In this document: piece after piece, positions 35,533 through 47,689 of the stretch
Layout of the letters: each line of letters opens with the position of its first letter
Numbering within the stretch: position 1 is the first letter of the stretch
The notes under the pieces: model-generated
Told to the model about the DNA's origin: nothing
The model's input: the letters and a program-made list of their open reading frames with translations, nothing else
Database searches by the model: none
Translations under genes and position numbers: made by a program
Assembly (NCBI GenBank): GCA_025093985.1
Contig: JACAAK010000006.1
Span: 186,001 to 250,000 of the forward strand
Direction: 5' to 3'
Length of the DNA stretch: 64,000 bases
Origin: Calvatia gigantea
Taxonomy: Eukaryota; Basidiomycota; Agaricomycetes; Agaricales; Lycoperdaceae

Positions 35533-35662
35533 AACATACATACGTTTGCTACACTCTCCGAACTTGGATACAGTACCTAGGCTTAGAAGTGATTAGGACG
35601 AGACGTGGGAAAGAGATCCTATATTTTCCGGCTCTTAACGGCGCTTTTGCGCATGATTTCAC
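35533..35662. repeat. Direct repeat, right copy (matches 32458-32583)
   Basis: Same blocks as the left copy, located about 75 bp upstream of the isomerase start codon. Together the two copies bracket about 3 kb. Confidence 0.7.
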
Positions 35663-35735
35663 AGCTCACGTCTCCTTAATTCCGAATAATGCAAGCGAAC
35701 GTCTGGCGCTGTTGTCTCCTGACATTTACTTAACA

Positions 35736-36780
35736 ATGTCGCAATACTCATCCAAATGGCTTAAAGTATCCGAACCCCACCCACACGTCCTCCTCGTCGA
35801 ACTCGCCCGTCCACCTGTAAACGCCTTCAACTCCGAATACTGGAAAGCCTACGGCAAACTCTTCGACGAGATCATTGAAGACGGGTACGACGTCCGCGCG
35901 CTCGTTCTCGCGTCGAGTTTTCCGAATATCTTCACAGCTGGGCTTGACAGTACGCACAACCCCCTCTCCTCCTCTTCCCTTTCTCCTACCCTCCTACTCA
36001 TGACCGTACTATAGTAAAGGACGCAGCTACTCTCAACCAAGAATCCACATCCACGACTACACGACCCCGCCCGCTCAGCTCTCTCAATGCACAAACTCAT
36101 ACAAAAATTCCAACAAGCCATAACAACTCCCGAACGCGCACCATTCCCCGTCATAGCAGCAGTACATGGCCCCGTTATTGGATTAGGCGTGGATATAATG
36201 TGTAGTTGTGATGTGAGATATGCCGCTGAGAACGCCACATTCGCTATCAAGGTAATGCTTGCCTCTCTCTGCTTTCCTCTTTTTGAATCTGATGAAAAGT
36301 TGCTGCGTAGGAGGTAGATGTGGGTCTAGCAGCTGACATCGGCTCTCTAGCAGCTCCTACCCAAAATAACGGGTAACCACTCTCTCATACGCGAACTTGC
36401 GTATACAGCGAGGAAGCTTTTCTGTAGAAGAAGCTCGACGAGTAGGGTTGATTTCGAGGATTGTTCATGGGGGACGTAGTGAAGTCATAACAGCAGCTTT
36501 AGACCTCGCGAAACTTATCGCGTCGAAGAGTCCGATTGCGGTTAGTAGTACGAAGAGGCTGATCACGCACGCGAGGGATCATTCGGTACAAGAGAATTTG
36601 GTGTATACCCAAACTTGGAATGCGCATGCTTTGTTGACGAATGTGCGTAACTGGCTAGAGTATGCTCGTCCTTGTACTAATGAGTTTCCATTTTGGTAGG
36701 ATATGAAGGAGAATATTGTGGCGGGGATAGAACGTAGAGAGCCCAAATTCGCAAAGCTCAAAGTACCTTCGAAATTGTAG
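35736..36780 (+). CDS. Peroxisomal enoyl-CoA hydratase/isomerase family protein (dienoyl-CoA isomerase-like), frameshifted
   Basis: Crotonase-fold enzyme of fatty-acid beta-oxidation, probably a delta(3,5)-delta(2,4)-dienoyl-CoA isomerase (ECH1 type). Starts MSQYSSKWLKVSEPHPHV; VLASSFPNIFTAGLD forms the first oxyanion-hole segment; FPVIAAVHGPVIGLGVDI is the crotonase signature; CDVRYAAENATFAIKEVDVG carries the typical isomerase acidic residues; then LPKITGN, SFSVEEARRVGLIS, SKSPIAVSSTKRLI. It ends KVPSKL, a perfect type-1 peroxisomal targeting signal. Introns at about 35950-36014, 36252-36310 and 36642-36699 are GT...AG. Three single-base shifts (about 36045, 36345, 36412), all in the +1 sense, separate otherwise well-conserved segments. 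Either a recent pseudogene or assembly errors. Confidence 0.8.
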
Positions 36781-37317
36781 AAACTAACGCATACATGAGC
36801 GTATCTATCTCTGGAATTGGTTACCTATTTACACAGCAGTTACCTCTTCTCTAAGGGGGGGAGGCAGGGGTGCCATGATTACCACTCCAGCGATCTCAAG
36901 GATCTCGTCTTGGGATGTTATCTAAAGATCCTGCTTCTCCCTCGCTATTATCAGAAACAACTTCCAGAATACTCATAACTTTGGAAGTTCCTAAGTTCCT
37001 AATCATATCTCAGAGGGAACACACCTCAGTGGGACCGGATCCCCGGCCACTCCCCAACCCGGAATACCTGACCCAAAAATAGAAGCTCCATCACATCAGT
37101 TCACACTCTCACCAATGAAGCCCCCCTATCTCTAAAACGGGGTTATAGGCTGACAAACCAGAATCAAACCGTGAGCGGATGAGAGGGGTCATGCGTGGGG
37201 ACTTTTCCTATGTCGGCTTCGGGGGGGGTATATAGTGTGCCGGAGGGGCCATTGGGGAGGGAAACGATAACCTTCTATCCCTGCTTGTGAAAAAAAAAAA
37301 CCCACCAAGTGAAAAGG
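36781..37317. other. Intergenic region and ALDH C promoter
   Basis: No ORF of note. A TATATAG box lies at 37229-37235 and a 10-A run just before the ALDH C start. Confidence 0.45.
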
Positions 37318-39552
37318 ATGCCCCAAACCTATACTCATAAATTCGATACTCCCAGTTTCAAGGGAAGTGTTACTATAAACACAGGGTACGTTTCGTTTGA
37401 GTCTGTCTTACTAGCCGAGATCTCTGTTTGACGCGGCGCCCCTCTGTGTTGTATGTAGGTTGTTCATCAATGGGAAGTGGGTTGATCCTGCTGAGAAGGG
37501 GGCGATCGAGTACGTCTCCTGGTACTTTTATTTCTGCTATCTAGGTTCTGATTGCATTACGTAGCGTTATCGACCCAAGTGAGCTTCCTTGATCACCACC
37601 CAAAAAGCAGGGGGTACTGATGATAATCGTATCTAGCAACTGGAAAAGTCATAACATCCGTCGCGGGTGGAACGTCTAAAGATGTCGAAGTCGCCGTAGA
37701 CGCCGCTGAAAAAGTACGTCCCTGCACTTCGCTCCCAATCTCACCTAACCCGGCTTGTGTAGGCATTCAAAACTTCATGGGGCCTCAAAGTCCCAGGTTC
37801 CGAGCGCGGAAGGTTGATGAACAAACTCGCTGATCTCTTGGAGAAACATCGAGACGAGCTTGGAGCTTTGGAAGCTCTTAACGTTGGTCCGTTGCATCTC
37901 GTCCCCCGATTCTGAGGCCCTTTACTCATGAGGTCTGTTTGAAAAAACAGGAAAAACTTATGCTGCTGCGAAAATGTTCGATTTGAGTGGTGTGATTTAC
38001 ACATTTAGGTACTACGCCGGGTGGGCGGATAAGATACAGGGGAAGACTATCGAAACTACGGAGAATAAGATGGCGTATACGAGGCATGAGCCATATGGCG
38101 TTGTCGTACGTTCTTCCTTTCTTCGGCCCTTCTGCTTGGTATTCACATTGTTTGGTAGGGATGTATCATTCCGTGGAACTTCCCTCTGGTACGCACCATG
38201 CATCGACGTTCTATAGGCTGATAGGCTCACAAAGTTCTTCCCAGCTCATGGCGTCGTGGAAGTTGGGTCCTGCCCTCGCTACTGGTAACACCTGTCGTCT
38301 TGAAACCTTCAGAGATGACCCCCTCTGTCGGCGCTCAGGTTCGCAGACTTGATAAATGAGGCTGGATTCCCGCCTGGTGTTGTCAATATCGTCAACGGCT
38401 ACGGTATGTCCTCCTATCTTCTCCTCCTCAAATCGACGACATCCCTCACAAATCACGATTAGGCAACACTGTCGGCCAAGCCATAGCTGAAAACTTGAAG
38501 ATCCAGAAGGTGGCATTTACGGGTAGCACCGTTGACAGGCAGGAAGATCCTCAAAGCCTCCTCCGAGACGAACTTGAAAGTCGTCACGCTTGAATTGGGA
38601 GGGAAGAGTCCGACTATCATATTTGACGATGCCGATTTGGATCAAGCGTTGAAAGTGGGCTTCCGTTGGTATTTTGTACGTCCCATCCTTCTCCTCACGT
38701 AATGTACAAACGTTTAATGTTAACCGCAATCCACATAGCTCGAATATGGGCCAATCATGCGTCGCCGCATCCCGTATCTTCGTCCAAGAAGGGATCTACG
38801 ACAAGTTCCTCCAACACTTTACCAGCCTCGCTAAAGACCTCGGAAACAAGGCCGGCTCTCCCTTCGACCCTTCGACCCAACACGGCCCGCAAGTCTCACA
38901 GATTCAGTTCGATCGTGTCATGGGGTTCATCAATTCGGGTAAGCAAGAGGGTGCGAAAGTGGCTATTGGTGGAGAGAGACTTGGGAAAGAAGGGTATTTC
39001 ATCAAGCCCACGGTGTTTACGGATGTGAATCCCAAGATGTCGATTATGCAGGATGAGATCTTTGGACCGGTTTGTTCGGTTTTGAAGTTCAAGACTGAGG
39101 AAGGTAAGTGGAAGTTTGTGTTTTGTAAGTCGTGTTGGTTTTGAGTCTGATATCTTTTGGTTTTTGGTAGAGGTGCTTGAGGTTGCTAATGATGTCGCGT
39201 ATGGACTGGGAGCGAATCTGTTTACGGAGAATGCGAGTCGGGCAATTAGGGTCGCACATGCTTTGGAAGCTGGCAGTATCTGGGTAAGTGGAGTTTCTAA
39301 TCCCGTTTCCCATGAGATTAATGAGATTGACCTGGTTCGCTATCGCTCGTGTAGGTCAACTGCGCCCAGGCTACGGAGATGAACGTTCCATTCGGCGGGT
39401 ACAAGCAATCTGGCATCGGACGAGAATTGGGCCAATATGCTCTTGATACGTAAGTTGCCGTCTCTCTATTGTTGGACCGATGACCAACCCGGAGCTTTTA
39501 CAGGTATACGCAAGTCAAGGGAGTGCATATCAACATCGGCCAGAAGCTTTAA
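37318..39552 (+). CDS. Aldehyde dehydrogenase (ALDH C), four single-base frameshifts in the middle
   Basis: Third ALDH, on plus. Starts [16 protein letters not shown] (ATG 37318); then [84 protein letters not shown]. Between about 38290 and 38660 four extra bases break the frame: before [10 protein letters not shown], before LSALRFADL, before [10 protein letters not shown], and before WASVGIL. Downstream everything is intact: [11 protein letters not shown] with the catalytic Cys, [52 protein letters not shown], ending HINIGQKL (TAA at 39550-39552). The intron that creates the 11-nt microexon in ALDH A, B and D is absent: SNMGQSC is continuous. The otherwise perfect remainder argues for very recent inactivation or sequence error. 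Confidence 0.85.
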
Positions 39553-40458
39553 AAAAAGAACTTTGTAGTTTGTAATCCATAACAGCCACCTTCAACAACC
39601 GAATTCCTGAGTTATCTCATTAACCGTTTTATCGAGATCTCCGTGATATACGAACCAATGTGGTGACAAGCCATAGGAGTAGGACGCATTTGAACCTCCT
39701 CCCAGGAAGATCGTTATTCAATCTGCGCGCTGTCGAATCAATGCCTCGTGGAAAGTCTAACTTTCAGGAGAACTGCGATACGCAATGTGTGAGCGTAATG
39801 ACGCAAGGGGTGACACAGGTGACGGTATCAGCTCAAGACAGACTCCACTGTAGCTGTCTGCGAAAGCCGGTGCTCGGACACAGAGAAGCTAAGATATGAG
39901 CCTTTTAGGCATTGGAGATGCAGATTCCAACCCTCAAAGCATGAAGGCTGCACCGCCAACCCAGTCAGAGAAGGCACAATCACCAAGCAAGTGGTAACTT
40001 CGGGCAGGTGATGTAGAGGACCCCTGCTCTCGCAATCCATCGGCGCTTGCTACTTCAAAATCGGGCTGCCGAGATCGCTAGCTTGCAACATACGCAACGA
40101 GATCGACCGGCGGGTTCTGTTTCTCTGATATTATAGGGTGGACAATACGCCTCCAGGTATCACCGGAAGTGTTTTACGAAGCCTTTCTGTTAGATGGAAC
40201 ATAGGAAGCGATGACCAAGGGGGACGAAAAAGACGTTCGGTGGCGGTTGGAAGCGGCTTGTTACAACAGCCAGGCCCAGTGGATCAAATCCATAAATCGT
40301 CAAGATGAGTAACATGTACAGGCAATACATTACTCATCCACTGTATAGTCTCGGAAGCAAGTGTGACGGCAACTCTGAGACACCAGGACGTCTGGGTGTA
40401 TATATACGATGGTTGCAGTCCCAAGCTCCTGCTCTTCATTCCAGGTCCTCACAGGAAA
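39553..40458. other. Intergenic region and ALDH D promoter
   Basis: No gene supported; ORFs at 39660-39899 and 39828-40040 are motif-free. A TATATATA box at 40399-40406 lies about 55 bp upstream of the ALDH D start. Confidence 0.45.
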
Positions 40459-42837
40459 ATGACCGCGACTTATACTCACAAATTTGACACCCCCGTATAC
40501 AAGGGGAATGTTAGCGTTAACACTGAGTGCAGTCTACTTTCATTTCATTTTTTTCGAGGTCCTGACACAAGACTCTTAGCTTGTTCATCGATGGAAAATG
40601 GGTCAAACCCGTTGGAGGAGGGGATTCAATCGAGTGAGTGATTATTCGACGTTGTAGTGCCTTCATTGACATAACAAAAACATCCAGCGTGATCGACCCA
40701 GGTAAGCATGGTTTACTTCGCATCCAGGCATATCAACTCATTGTTCCATAGCGAGCGGGAAGGTCATCAGCTCAGTTGCCGGAGGGGGGGCTAAAGATAT
40801 CGACGCTGCAGTTCAAGCAGCCAAGAAGGTATACTTCCGAACTAACCGTGTGTTCGAACAGCTAACAAGGTATGGCACATATAGGCGTATAAAACAGCAT
40901 GGGGCCTCAAAGTACCTGGGGCTGAACGAGGAAAGTTGCTTGGAAAGCTCGCCGACTTAATGGAGAAACACCAGGACGAGCTAGCAGCACTCGAAGCGCT
41001 GAACGTTGGTACGTATTCGTATATTCAACTTGGCCGTCATGTATGTGATCTGTTTTCCAGGAAAACATTTCCATATTGCTCGAAATGTGGACATTGCGGC
41101 GTCGATTGTGATGATAAGATACTATGCTGGCTGGGCTGACAAAATTCATGGAAAGACTATCGAAGTGAGGGTTCAACGTTCATTCTTCTAAGGAGGACCT
41201 CCGTAAAAAACTGACTCTTGTTGGCCTAGACAAATGACAAGAAAATGGCCTACACGAGGCATGAACCTTACGGAGTTGTTGTACGTTCTCCTGCGCCCTC
41301 CACCGGGAATTTTTCTTTGACATAAACTACCAAGGGAGCAATCGTTCCATGGAACTTCCCACTCGTATGCCCTCGTCAATACACCTCTTCTGCTGGCACC
41401 CACATCCCCTAACAGATGATGGCTGCGGTGAAACTAGGTCCTGCATTAGCAACAGGAAATGCCGTTGTTTTGAAAGTATGTTACTCCGTTTGTGGAAAGG
41501 CGAACCCAGGCTGATGACGGACCTAGCCATCCGAAATCACGCCTCTAAGCATCCTCTTCCTCGCTAATCTGTTAAATGAAGCGGGATTCCCTCAGGGGGT
41601 TGTGAACATTGTCACTGGATATGGTACATTTTGTCCCAAAGCATTAAAAGCATACGCTGATGCCTGTGTTACTCAGGAAATAGCACTGGATCTGCTATGT
41701 CTTCCCATCCTTCAATTGATAAGATTACATTTACAGGTAGCACTCTCGTTGGGCGAAAGATCCTTAAGGCGGCTGCGGATTCAAATTTGAAGGCTGTTAC
41801 GTTGGAGCTCGGTGGAAAAAGCCCAACTATCGTCTTTGACGACGTAGATTTGGATCAAGCCATCAAGTGGGCTGCGCAGGGAATTTTGTGAGTATATGCA
41901 ACACCACTGGATGGATAGAAGTCTGATGAAAAATACATCAGCTTTAATATGGGTGCGTTTCACTACTACTTTTCGCGACTTGATGTTTGGTATATGACGT
42001 TCGCTAGGTCAAGCTTGTATTGCCGGTTCACGTATCTATGTGCAAGAGGGCATCTATGAACAATTTTTACGAGGCTTCACTAAGACCGCTGAAGAACTTA
42101 CGAAGGCGGCCGGGGGACCTTTTGATGAGGGGGTGCAGCATGGTCCACAAGTGTCCCAAACTCAATATGATGTCAGTCTTTGAATTAGATGATCCACTCT
42201 TGCGGGAACCTCATACCTCTTGACAGCGTGTTATGGGATACATTGTCTCCGGCAAGTCAGAAGGCGCAAAGGTCCACATTGGAGGAGAAAGGCTGGGCGA
42301 ACAGGGTTATTTCATAAAACCGACGATTTTTACTGATGTGAAGCCCGACATGCAAATCATGCAAGAGGAAATATTCGGCCCCGTGTGCTCCATTGTCAAA
42401 TTCAGGACAGAGGAGGGTGCGTGCAATTTGAGTTTACCCTTGACGCGCCGCATAGTTGACTTTTGAGAAGAGGTGATTGACTGGGCCAACGATACGACAT
42501 ATGCCCTTGCGGCAAATGTTCTCACTGAGAATTCCGGACGAGCCATTCGTGTGGCAAATGCACTGGAAGCTGGGAGCATATATGTAAGTCAAGCTATCAC
42601 CCCATGTGAACGGTAAGAAAAACTGACTTGAATAATTAAAGGTTAATTGCGCACAATCGGTTTCTGTCGGTGTCCCGTTTGGAGGTTACAAGCAGTCAGG
42701 TCTTGGACGGGAACTTGGAGAAATTGCACTTGAAACGTAGGTCTCTACGTCTTTACTTAGTCCGCCAGGTTGTTAATGATTAATGCAGGTATACACAAGT
42801 AAAAGGCGTTCACATCAACATTGGCCAGGTCCTGTGA
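40459..42837 (+). CDS. Aldehyde dehydrogenase (ALDH D)
   Basis: Fourth ALDH, intact, on plus. Starts [16 protein letters not shown] (ATG 40459), ends HINIGQVL with TGA at 42835-42837. Landmarks: [193 protein letters not shown]. It includes the 11-nt microexon at 41942-41952 (CTTTAATATGG) flanked by proper GT...AG introns. One ordinarily Gly position reads TYALAANV instead of TYGLAANV. The ALDH C/D pair on plus mirrors the ALDH A/B pair on minus around the UBP14-SSZ1 block. Confidence 0.9.
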
Positions 42838-45109
42838 GGCGACGAGTAATGGCGCACGATGTAGATGTCTAGCAGCGTTTAAACTTTACACTCCTGTGTG
42901 TTGTACAAAAGCTACATTGAACTTATCGGTTGCAATTGTGTTAGTCGCTCTTCCTTATTTGAAGCTTCATCGACTGACGGGCCGTGCTCTCAGTATAGTG
43001 CTTCAAGCCTCAGAATTATCAGCCGTGCTTATATGGCACCTGGTAAGAATACCCATGCGAGCAATCGCGAGGCGAGAACTTTCCCTTTCCTTGGCCTAAC
43101 TCTCGGGAGAATAGCACAATTTTTCCCCTCAACGGAAATTTGTATGGCACGTGAAAGCTTATATAGAGGGCGCTAACGTGAGCTGATAGTGTTTTTAGGT
43201 TCTCGTCGTACCTCCTGCATTTGCATGTGCTCTCGTTGTAGGCCTGTGGCTTCTTGGGTGCCCTAGCGCTTCTTACGACGGGTTGGCACCAATTGCTGTG
43301 CCAGTTCCGACTGTGGAATACAATGAATGTTATTAATGTGTCACAATATTGAGCCAATTGCTCACCACATCAATGCTGGGCATCATGGCCTCAACGATTT
43401 CTTGAGGAAGCCAGGGGAATGATTGCTCCTCCGGTCCTGGAGATGGCGGTAAGCCTTAAAAGGTTTGACGTTCGAGGAGAGGAGACAGCCTAGAGCACAT
43501 ATCTCCATCTTCCTGCGCAGGAGACGACGGAGAGCGGCGATGTCCATTAAATGCTGGGGTTGGTGGAGCAACGGTTGGGGTCTGTTGACGCCTTCATCGT
43601 CGCTGTTGCTATTATCGCCATTGCCATCGGGTGGGGGTGGGATACTGCTATCATCACCGGGGGTTTCAAGTGCTACATACACGACAACACTCAGGTCTAC
43701 AGGTTAATTAAGTTCAATGGCATCACGTAACCCACAACAGCACTGGTCACACTACCGCGTGAATTCCAGAGGGGATCGAGAGCATGAGGGCTAAGGATTT
43801 ATCGAGAATGGTAAGGACTACAACGGCTGCTCTGTAAAATAAGTAAAATGCAGAAGCGAGAGATAAGAGAGCAAGAATAGAACTTCTACGAGCTGTCACT
43901 GTACGCATACCAAAATGCATTATTTACATACTCTTATGTGTCCACGCCCACCTACCAAGACCTCCCATATGCCCCTGAACCCGTTGTTAGGTGATAGGCC
44001 AACCTCCTCATAGCTCAACATCCCGGGAGTCCGACTGTCAAAAATCAGCGGCTCGGCGTCATGTGCTGACGTCGTCAACATATTTCGGGTTTCTATTTTT
44101 GTTCTTCCGTTGTTTCAGTGTATTCGTCGTAAATAGTCAGTTTGAATTGCCTCGTAAATAAGTGTACATTAGGTCTTTTCACTTATACGTAGTCTCCTGT
44201 ATCTGTGGGGTCCATTCTCTTTCCGTGGACCTCAGGTTCGTACCGCCTGTATCTGTAGCTAGTTTTCTCTCTAATTTATTCTCTTTCCGTGGACCTCAGT
44301 CCACTATAAAAGTCTACGAACATCATCGTCGCCTACACTACGCAACTACGAAAATATGTCGCGTCACCGACTACCAACCACACATGACAATGAAGAACAT
44401 GGGCACGCAATTTCAAGGGCCCCGGTATGTGTAGCGTCATCGTGAAACGGAGGACATGGTTGGCGCATTCTCCAGAGCCGCGAGAAGCTCAGGTCGGTCA
44501 TTAGATGCACATCCGAAAGAAGGTATGCACGTACACTTGTACCTCTTGGTCGGTCCACATATACAACGTGTGCGAAACGGGCTCTTCACTAGCTAAAGAG
44601 GTAAGGGGGGGAGCATCAGGAAGTCAGGACGGTTGACCGGGCGGCAACATGCAGGATTATGGCGATACCATCCCCACTTCGGAACAATTGAAAGCATACC
44701 TGCACGCACCTTTATAGGTGCACAATGCCAAGTGTCGTTTACTTTGTTGTAGCCTGACTTGAATTCGAGACGGGAGGCATGGGACATCACACGAGTCATA
44801 GCCGGAAGGAAACTTGGGTGCTTTTGGTGGAGGCGGTAACACACAGTGAGCACAGTGGAGCACAATAGCAGGTTTTGAAACACGGGAAAAATCATATTCA
44901 CGAATACAACAAGATTGTGAGGAAGTTTGGTGAACAAAAGAAAAGAAACGGTGAAGATGTGACCGGGCACGGTGGAGGCAAGTGGTTGAGCGCTGAGCCA
45001 GCAAGAGCAATCACGCGATCACATTCGAAGATCTGATGATGGCATCAGAAGTACCGCCACATCCGATCTGATTATCGGTTAGCATGGATTGGATCAAGGC
45101 AGAAAGGCT
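42838..45109. other. Gene-poor region
   Basis: ORFs at 42821-43176 and 43383-43707 overlap on both strands and have no motifs. A stretch near 43590-43680 encodes, on plus, a hydrophobic Ala/Ile-rich segment (DAFIVAVAIIAIAIGWGW) that could be a leftover membrane helix, without a start or splice context. A direct repeat occurs at 44214-44299. Confidence 0.4.
44214..44299. repeat. Tandem direct repeat followed by a TATA box
   Basis: The 22-bp block at 44214-44235 recurs exactly at 44278-44299 (core CTCTTTCCGTGGACCTCAG), each preceded by CCTGTATCTGT. CTATAAAAG follows the second unit within 10 bp. It resembles an upstream activating repeat or part of a solo LTR; no ORF follows that I can support. 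Confidence 0.45.
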
Positions 45110-46275
45110 GTGCAAAAAAAAAAAGATAGAGCCCCGGACCGAGGACCATACGGCTCTAAAAAAGTCAATAAAGGCCTGAATTAGCGCGAGTTCAAGAATT
45201 GATGGGTTAAACACTCGCCCACGCTCACCATTGGTACTTCTCTGGATCACCTGGGTTATCCGAATGTTTTCCCCCATAATCGGATTATACATGGCGAAGT
45301 TGCTCGCATTTTCATAGAAACTGACTTTCCGTTGACCTATGAATCATTATCAGAGGAAAGCTCTTGGGAAGACCTTGATAGTATCTACCTGTTGTACCTG
45401 CGCCATCCATATTTACATTATTTACATATTGATTTGCTGGCAACTGGGCCTTTATAATGGCTACGGGAGAAGCCTGAGGTGGGGGAAACAGTTGGGTTGC
45501 ATTTGAGGGTAAAGCCGCTTGAGCTGATGCCAGAAAGTCGGGAACCATTTTGCATGTTGAATCATGGCCAGCGCGACTCACCCGCGGTGATCTCTGAGCT
45601 CTCAAAGTCATATCTGTTCCGTTGGGCTTCGGTACATTGTCAGACGGACACTGTTACGAGGACATTGGGAGGATCTTCACCTCTTGTATCTACGAGCGAC
45701 CGATTCCGGCGCCAACCTGCATTTGGCTCTCGAAGGAGAGCCTGGGCTTGAATATCAGCCTCTTTTGGAGCTTGGGGAAGGATGAATAACGAGGTTGAAT
45801 TCGATATTGCGACCTCCCTAGTAGGCGGCACATGTGAAGATCGGCTCTGTTGAACCTGAGAGATAACGGAGGCACTGGTAGTACTTCTCCTTCTCATCTC
45901 GACAGGAACAGAAACAGACGAAGGAGAATGACGAAAATTGAGTTGCTTCATCTTTGGTGAAGTCTGGCTGAAGGGAGCAAGGTTGGGGTCTACAAAAGAG
46001 AAGGTCGACGTTAGCTGTTGGGATACAGCTGTTGAACTCATGGCTATGCGCGTTGTCGGCGTTAAATTTAACAGCTACACACCCGGGAGGCCGGGGTCAC
46101 TATCAACGTTTATGAGCTTTGGCCGAACTTGATCAATTCATCCTCTTCAGACTAAGGCCGCCTTGAAGGCTTGTTTTAGCTTGGTCCCAGACTCGAGGCC
46201 AATCGTTTGTGGCTTTCCCTTGGATTCCCTCTTTGACAATGTAGGCATAGATCACGAGGGATTTTGCGGGAACAT
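45110..46275. repeat. Segmental duplication, unit 1 (unit 2 at 47690-49015)
   Basis: The same orientation and order of blocks occur in both units: an A-run followed by a CCCCGG...GGCTCTAAA stretch, CCCATAATCGGATTATAC, TTTTCATAGAAACT, the minus ORF pair described separately, CACCCGGGAGGC, TTTATGAGCTTTGG/ATTATGGGCTTTGG, ATCAATTCATC, and GATCACGAGGG. Unit 2 has roughly 160 bp of extra sequence near 48750-48900. Confidence 0.7.
45420..46041 (-). CDS. Hypothetical protein, duplicated (paralogue at 47950-48588)
   Basis: A minus-strand ORF from the ATG at 46041 (MSSTAVSQQLTSTFSF) runs 133 codons to 45640; a second open frame downstream reads PDFLASAQAALPSNATQLF and PPPQASP. Both segments are conserved in the paralogue (PDLLASAQAALFSNSTQLF), which suggests they were once protein-coding. 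Composition is low-complexity Ser/Thr/Gln/Pro, with no domain, TM segment or signal peptide. I cannot place a convincing intron between the two frames, so start and end are provisional. Function unknown. Confidence 0.35.
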
Positions 46276-47689
46276 GTAGGATTATTAGATGGATGCTATT
46301 GTTGGCTAAGAGGACAAGTTCGGTTCAATAACAAACAATGCGATCGAATCCATCAATTGCTGGGGCTTGATTCGGCGACCTTATAGTCGTGTACAAACAC
46401 GTCGTCGGGGAGGGTGTGTGTGTGCATATGTGTGTGTGACGGTAATAACCTCGGTGGTGATATATGTGGCCCTAATGTAGGAATGGTAAGAGACGAAAGA
46501 GTAGGGGAATAAAGTGGGCTGTTCAGTAGAATTAGGCACCCCATACGTGCGGACCGCCCGTGGGATGGTGGAATGGGAGATCGACGTGGCTGACGTCGAT
46601 GATGAACACTGCATTCTATCCCACAACAACAAACTTACTACCAAGACACGGTGGACGTGGTCTAGGCTAGACTAGCTATGTATCTACACCCCCTCGGCTG
46701 GGTGACGTCTATGTGGCATTCAAAGTCCTGGGTAATGTTGTGAAGAAGTCTAGTAGAAATATGATGGATGCGCGACACGCGTCCATTGGGGAGAGGGGCA
46801 CGCTCTAGGTGCGGGGGCACGTCGGCGTCCGTCCGACGTAGTTCTCGACCGAGGGGATTGGGCGGTAAAGGAAGAGGCTTAAACAAAGATTGAGAAAGGT
46901 GTGATGCGACGGAACAAAGATCGTGATCGTTCTGAGGCTTCGGAATGACCAACGAAGGGTCCGAAAATGGTGACGAAGGCGATTGGTGACCTTTCGGAAG
47001 TCAACGTTCGCGAGTACGTGAGGTTCTGGGCTTCGAGTCAAGAGAGAGAGAGAGAGAGAGAGAAAGGAGATGGATTAGAAAGTTTAGCTAGAAGACAGAA
47101 AGTTGGATAGCAAGATAGGCAACTACTTCACTACGGCATAGCCCACACAGTTAATATATGCAACAGAGATGGTCTGTGCACGATTATCGTGCACAAAAAA
47201 TTATAGATCGTGAGGGAAAAGAGAACGAATCACGAAAACCGAGTTTGTGGGTAGGAAATCAAGAAAACTTACTTTTCTATGAAATTCGAAACTCTACGGC
47301 CGATCGATAGGGCGATGTTTGAGTAGAAAATCTGTGTGCGAGGTCGGTAATGAAAAGCGTGAGTATGCGGATTGTCGTCTGAGGCGATGCATCCGAGGTC
47401 GGGATGATATTCGTCGTTCCAAATCCGCAAATCGTGTATGATCCGGGTCTTGTGGTCATCGTGGAGATGGGGTTTTCGAGTTGGGGTCCTTGTCATCGCT
47501 CATGGACATGAATGGTGATGTCGGCGGAGTGGTGTAGAGGACGGATGCGTGACACTTTTCAGTGTCAGGCTCCATCCTGGTGGCAGCTCGGGGGTTTGAT
47601 GCCCCCCCGGCCTGCAGTCCACTAATCATTTGCAGCTTAGATACTACTTAGGGGCCAAGACCTTTCCTCCGATCACTATGTAGCGGTGT
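46276..47689. other. Spacer between duplication units, with microsatellites
   Basis: Contains a GT-rich microsatellite near 46414-46438 and an (AG)n run at 47041-47062. Overlapping minus ORFs at 46662-47041 and 47269-47496 are rich in His/Arg/Pro and not recognisable; no gene is called. Confidence 0.4.
47041..47062. repeat. (AG)11 microsatellite
   Basis: Eleven uninterrupted AG dinucleotides seen directly. Confidence 0.9.

Noticed and set aside
43383..43682. 99-codon minus ORF with acidic and Pro-rich composition
   Set aside because: No conserved motif and overlapped by an equally long ORF on the other strand.
43985..44434. Possible solo LTR starting TGTTAG
   Set aside because: No matching CA end with a 5-bp target duplication could be found; kept only as a direct-repeat observation.
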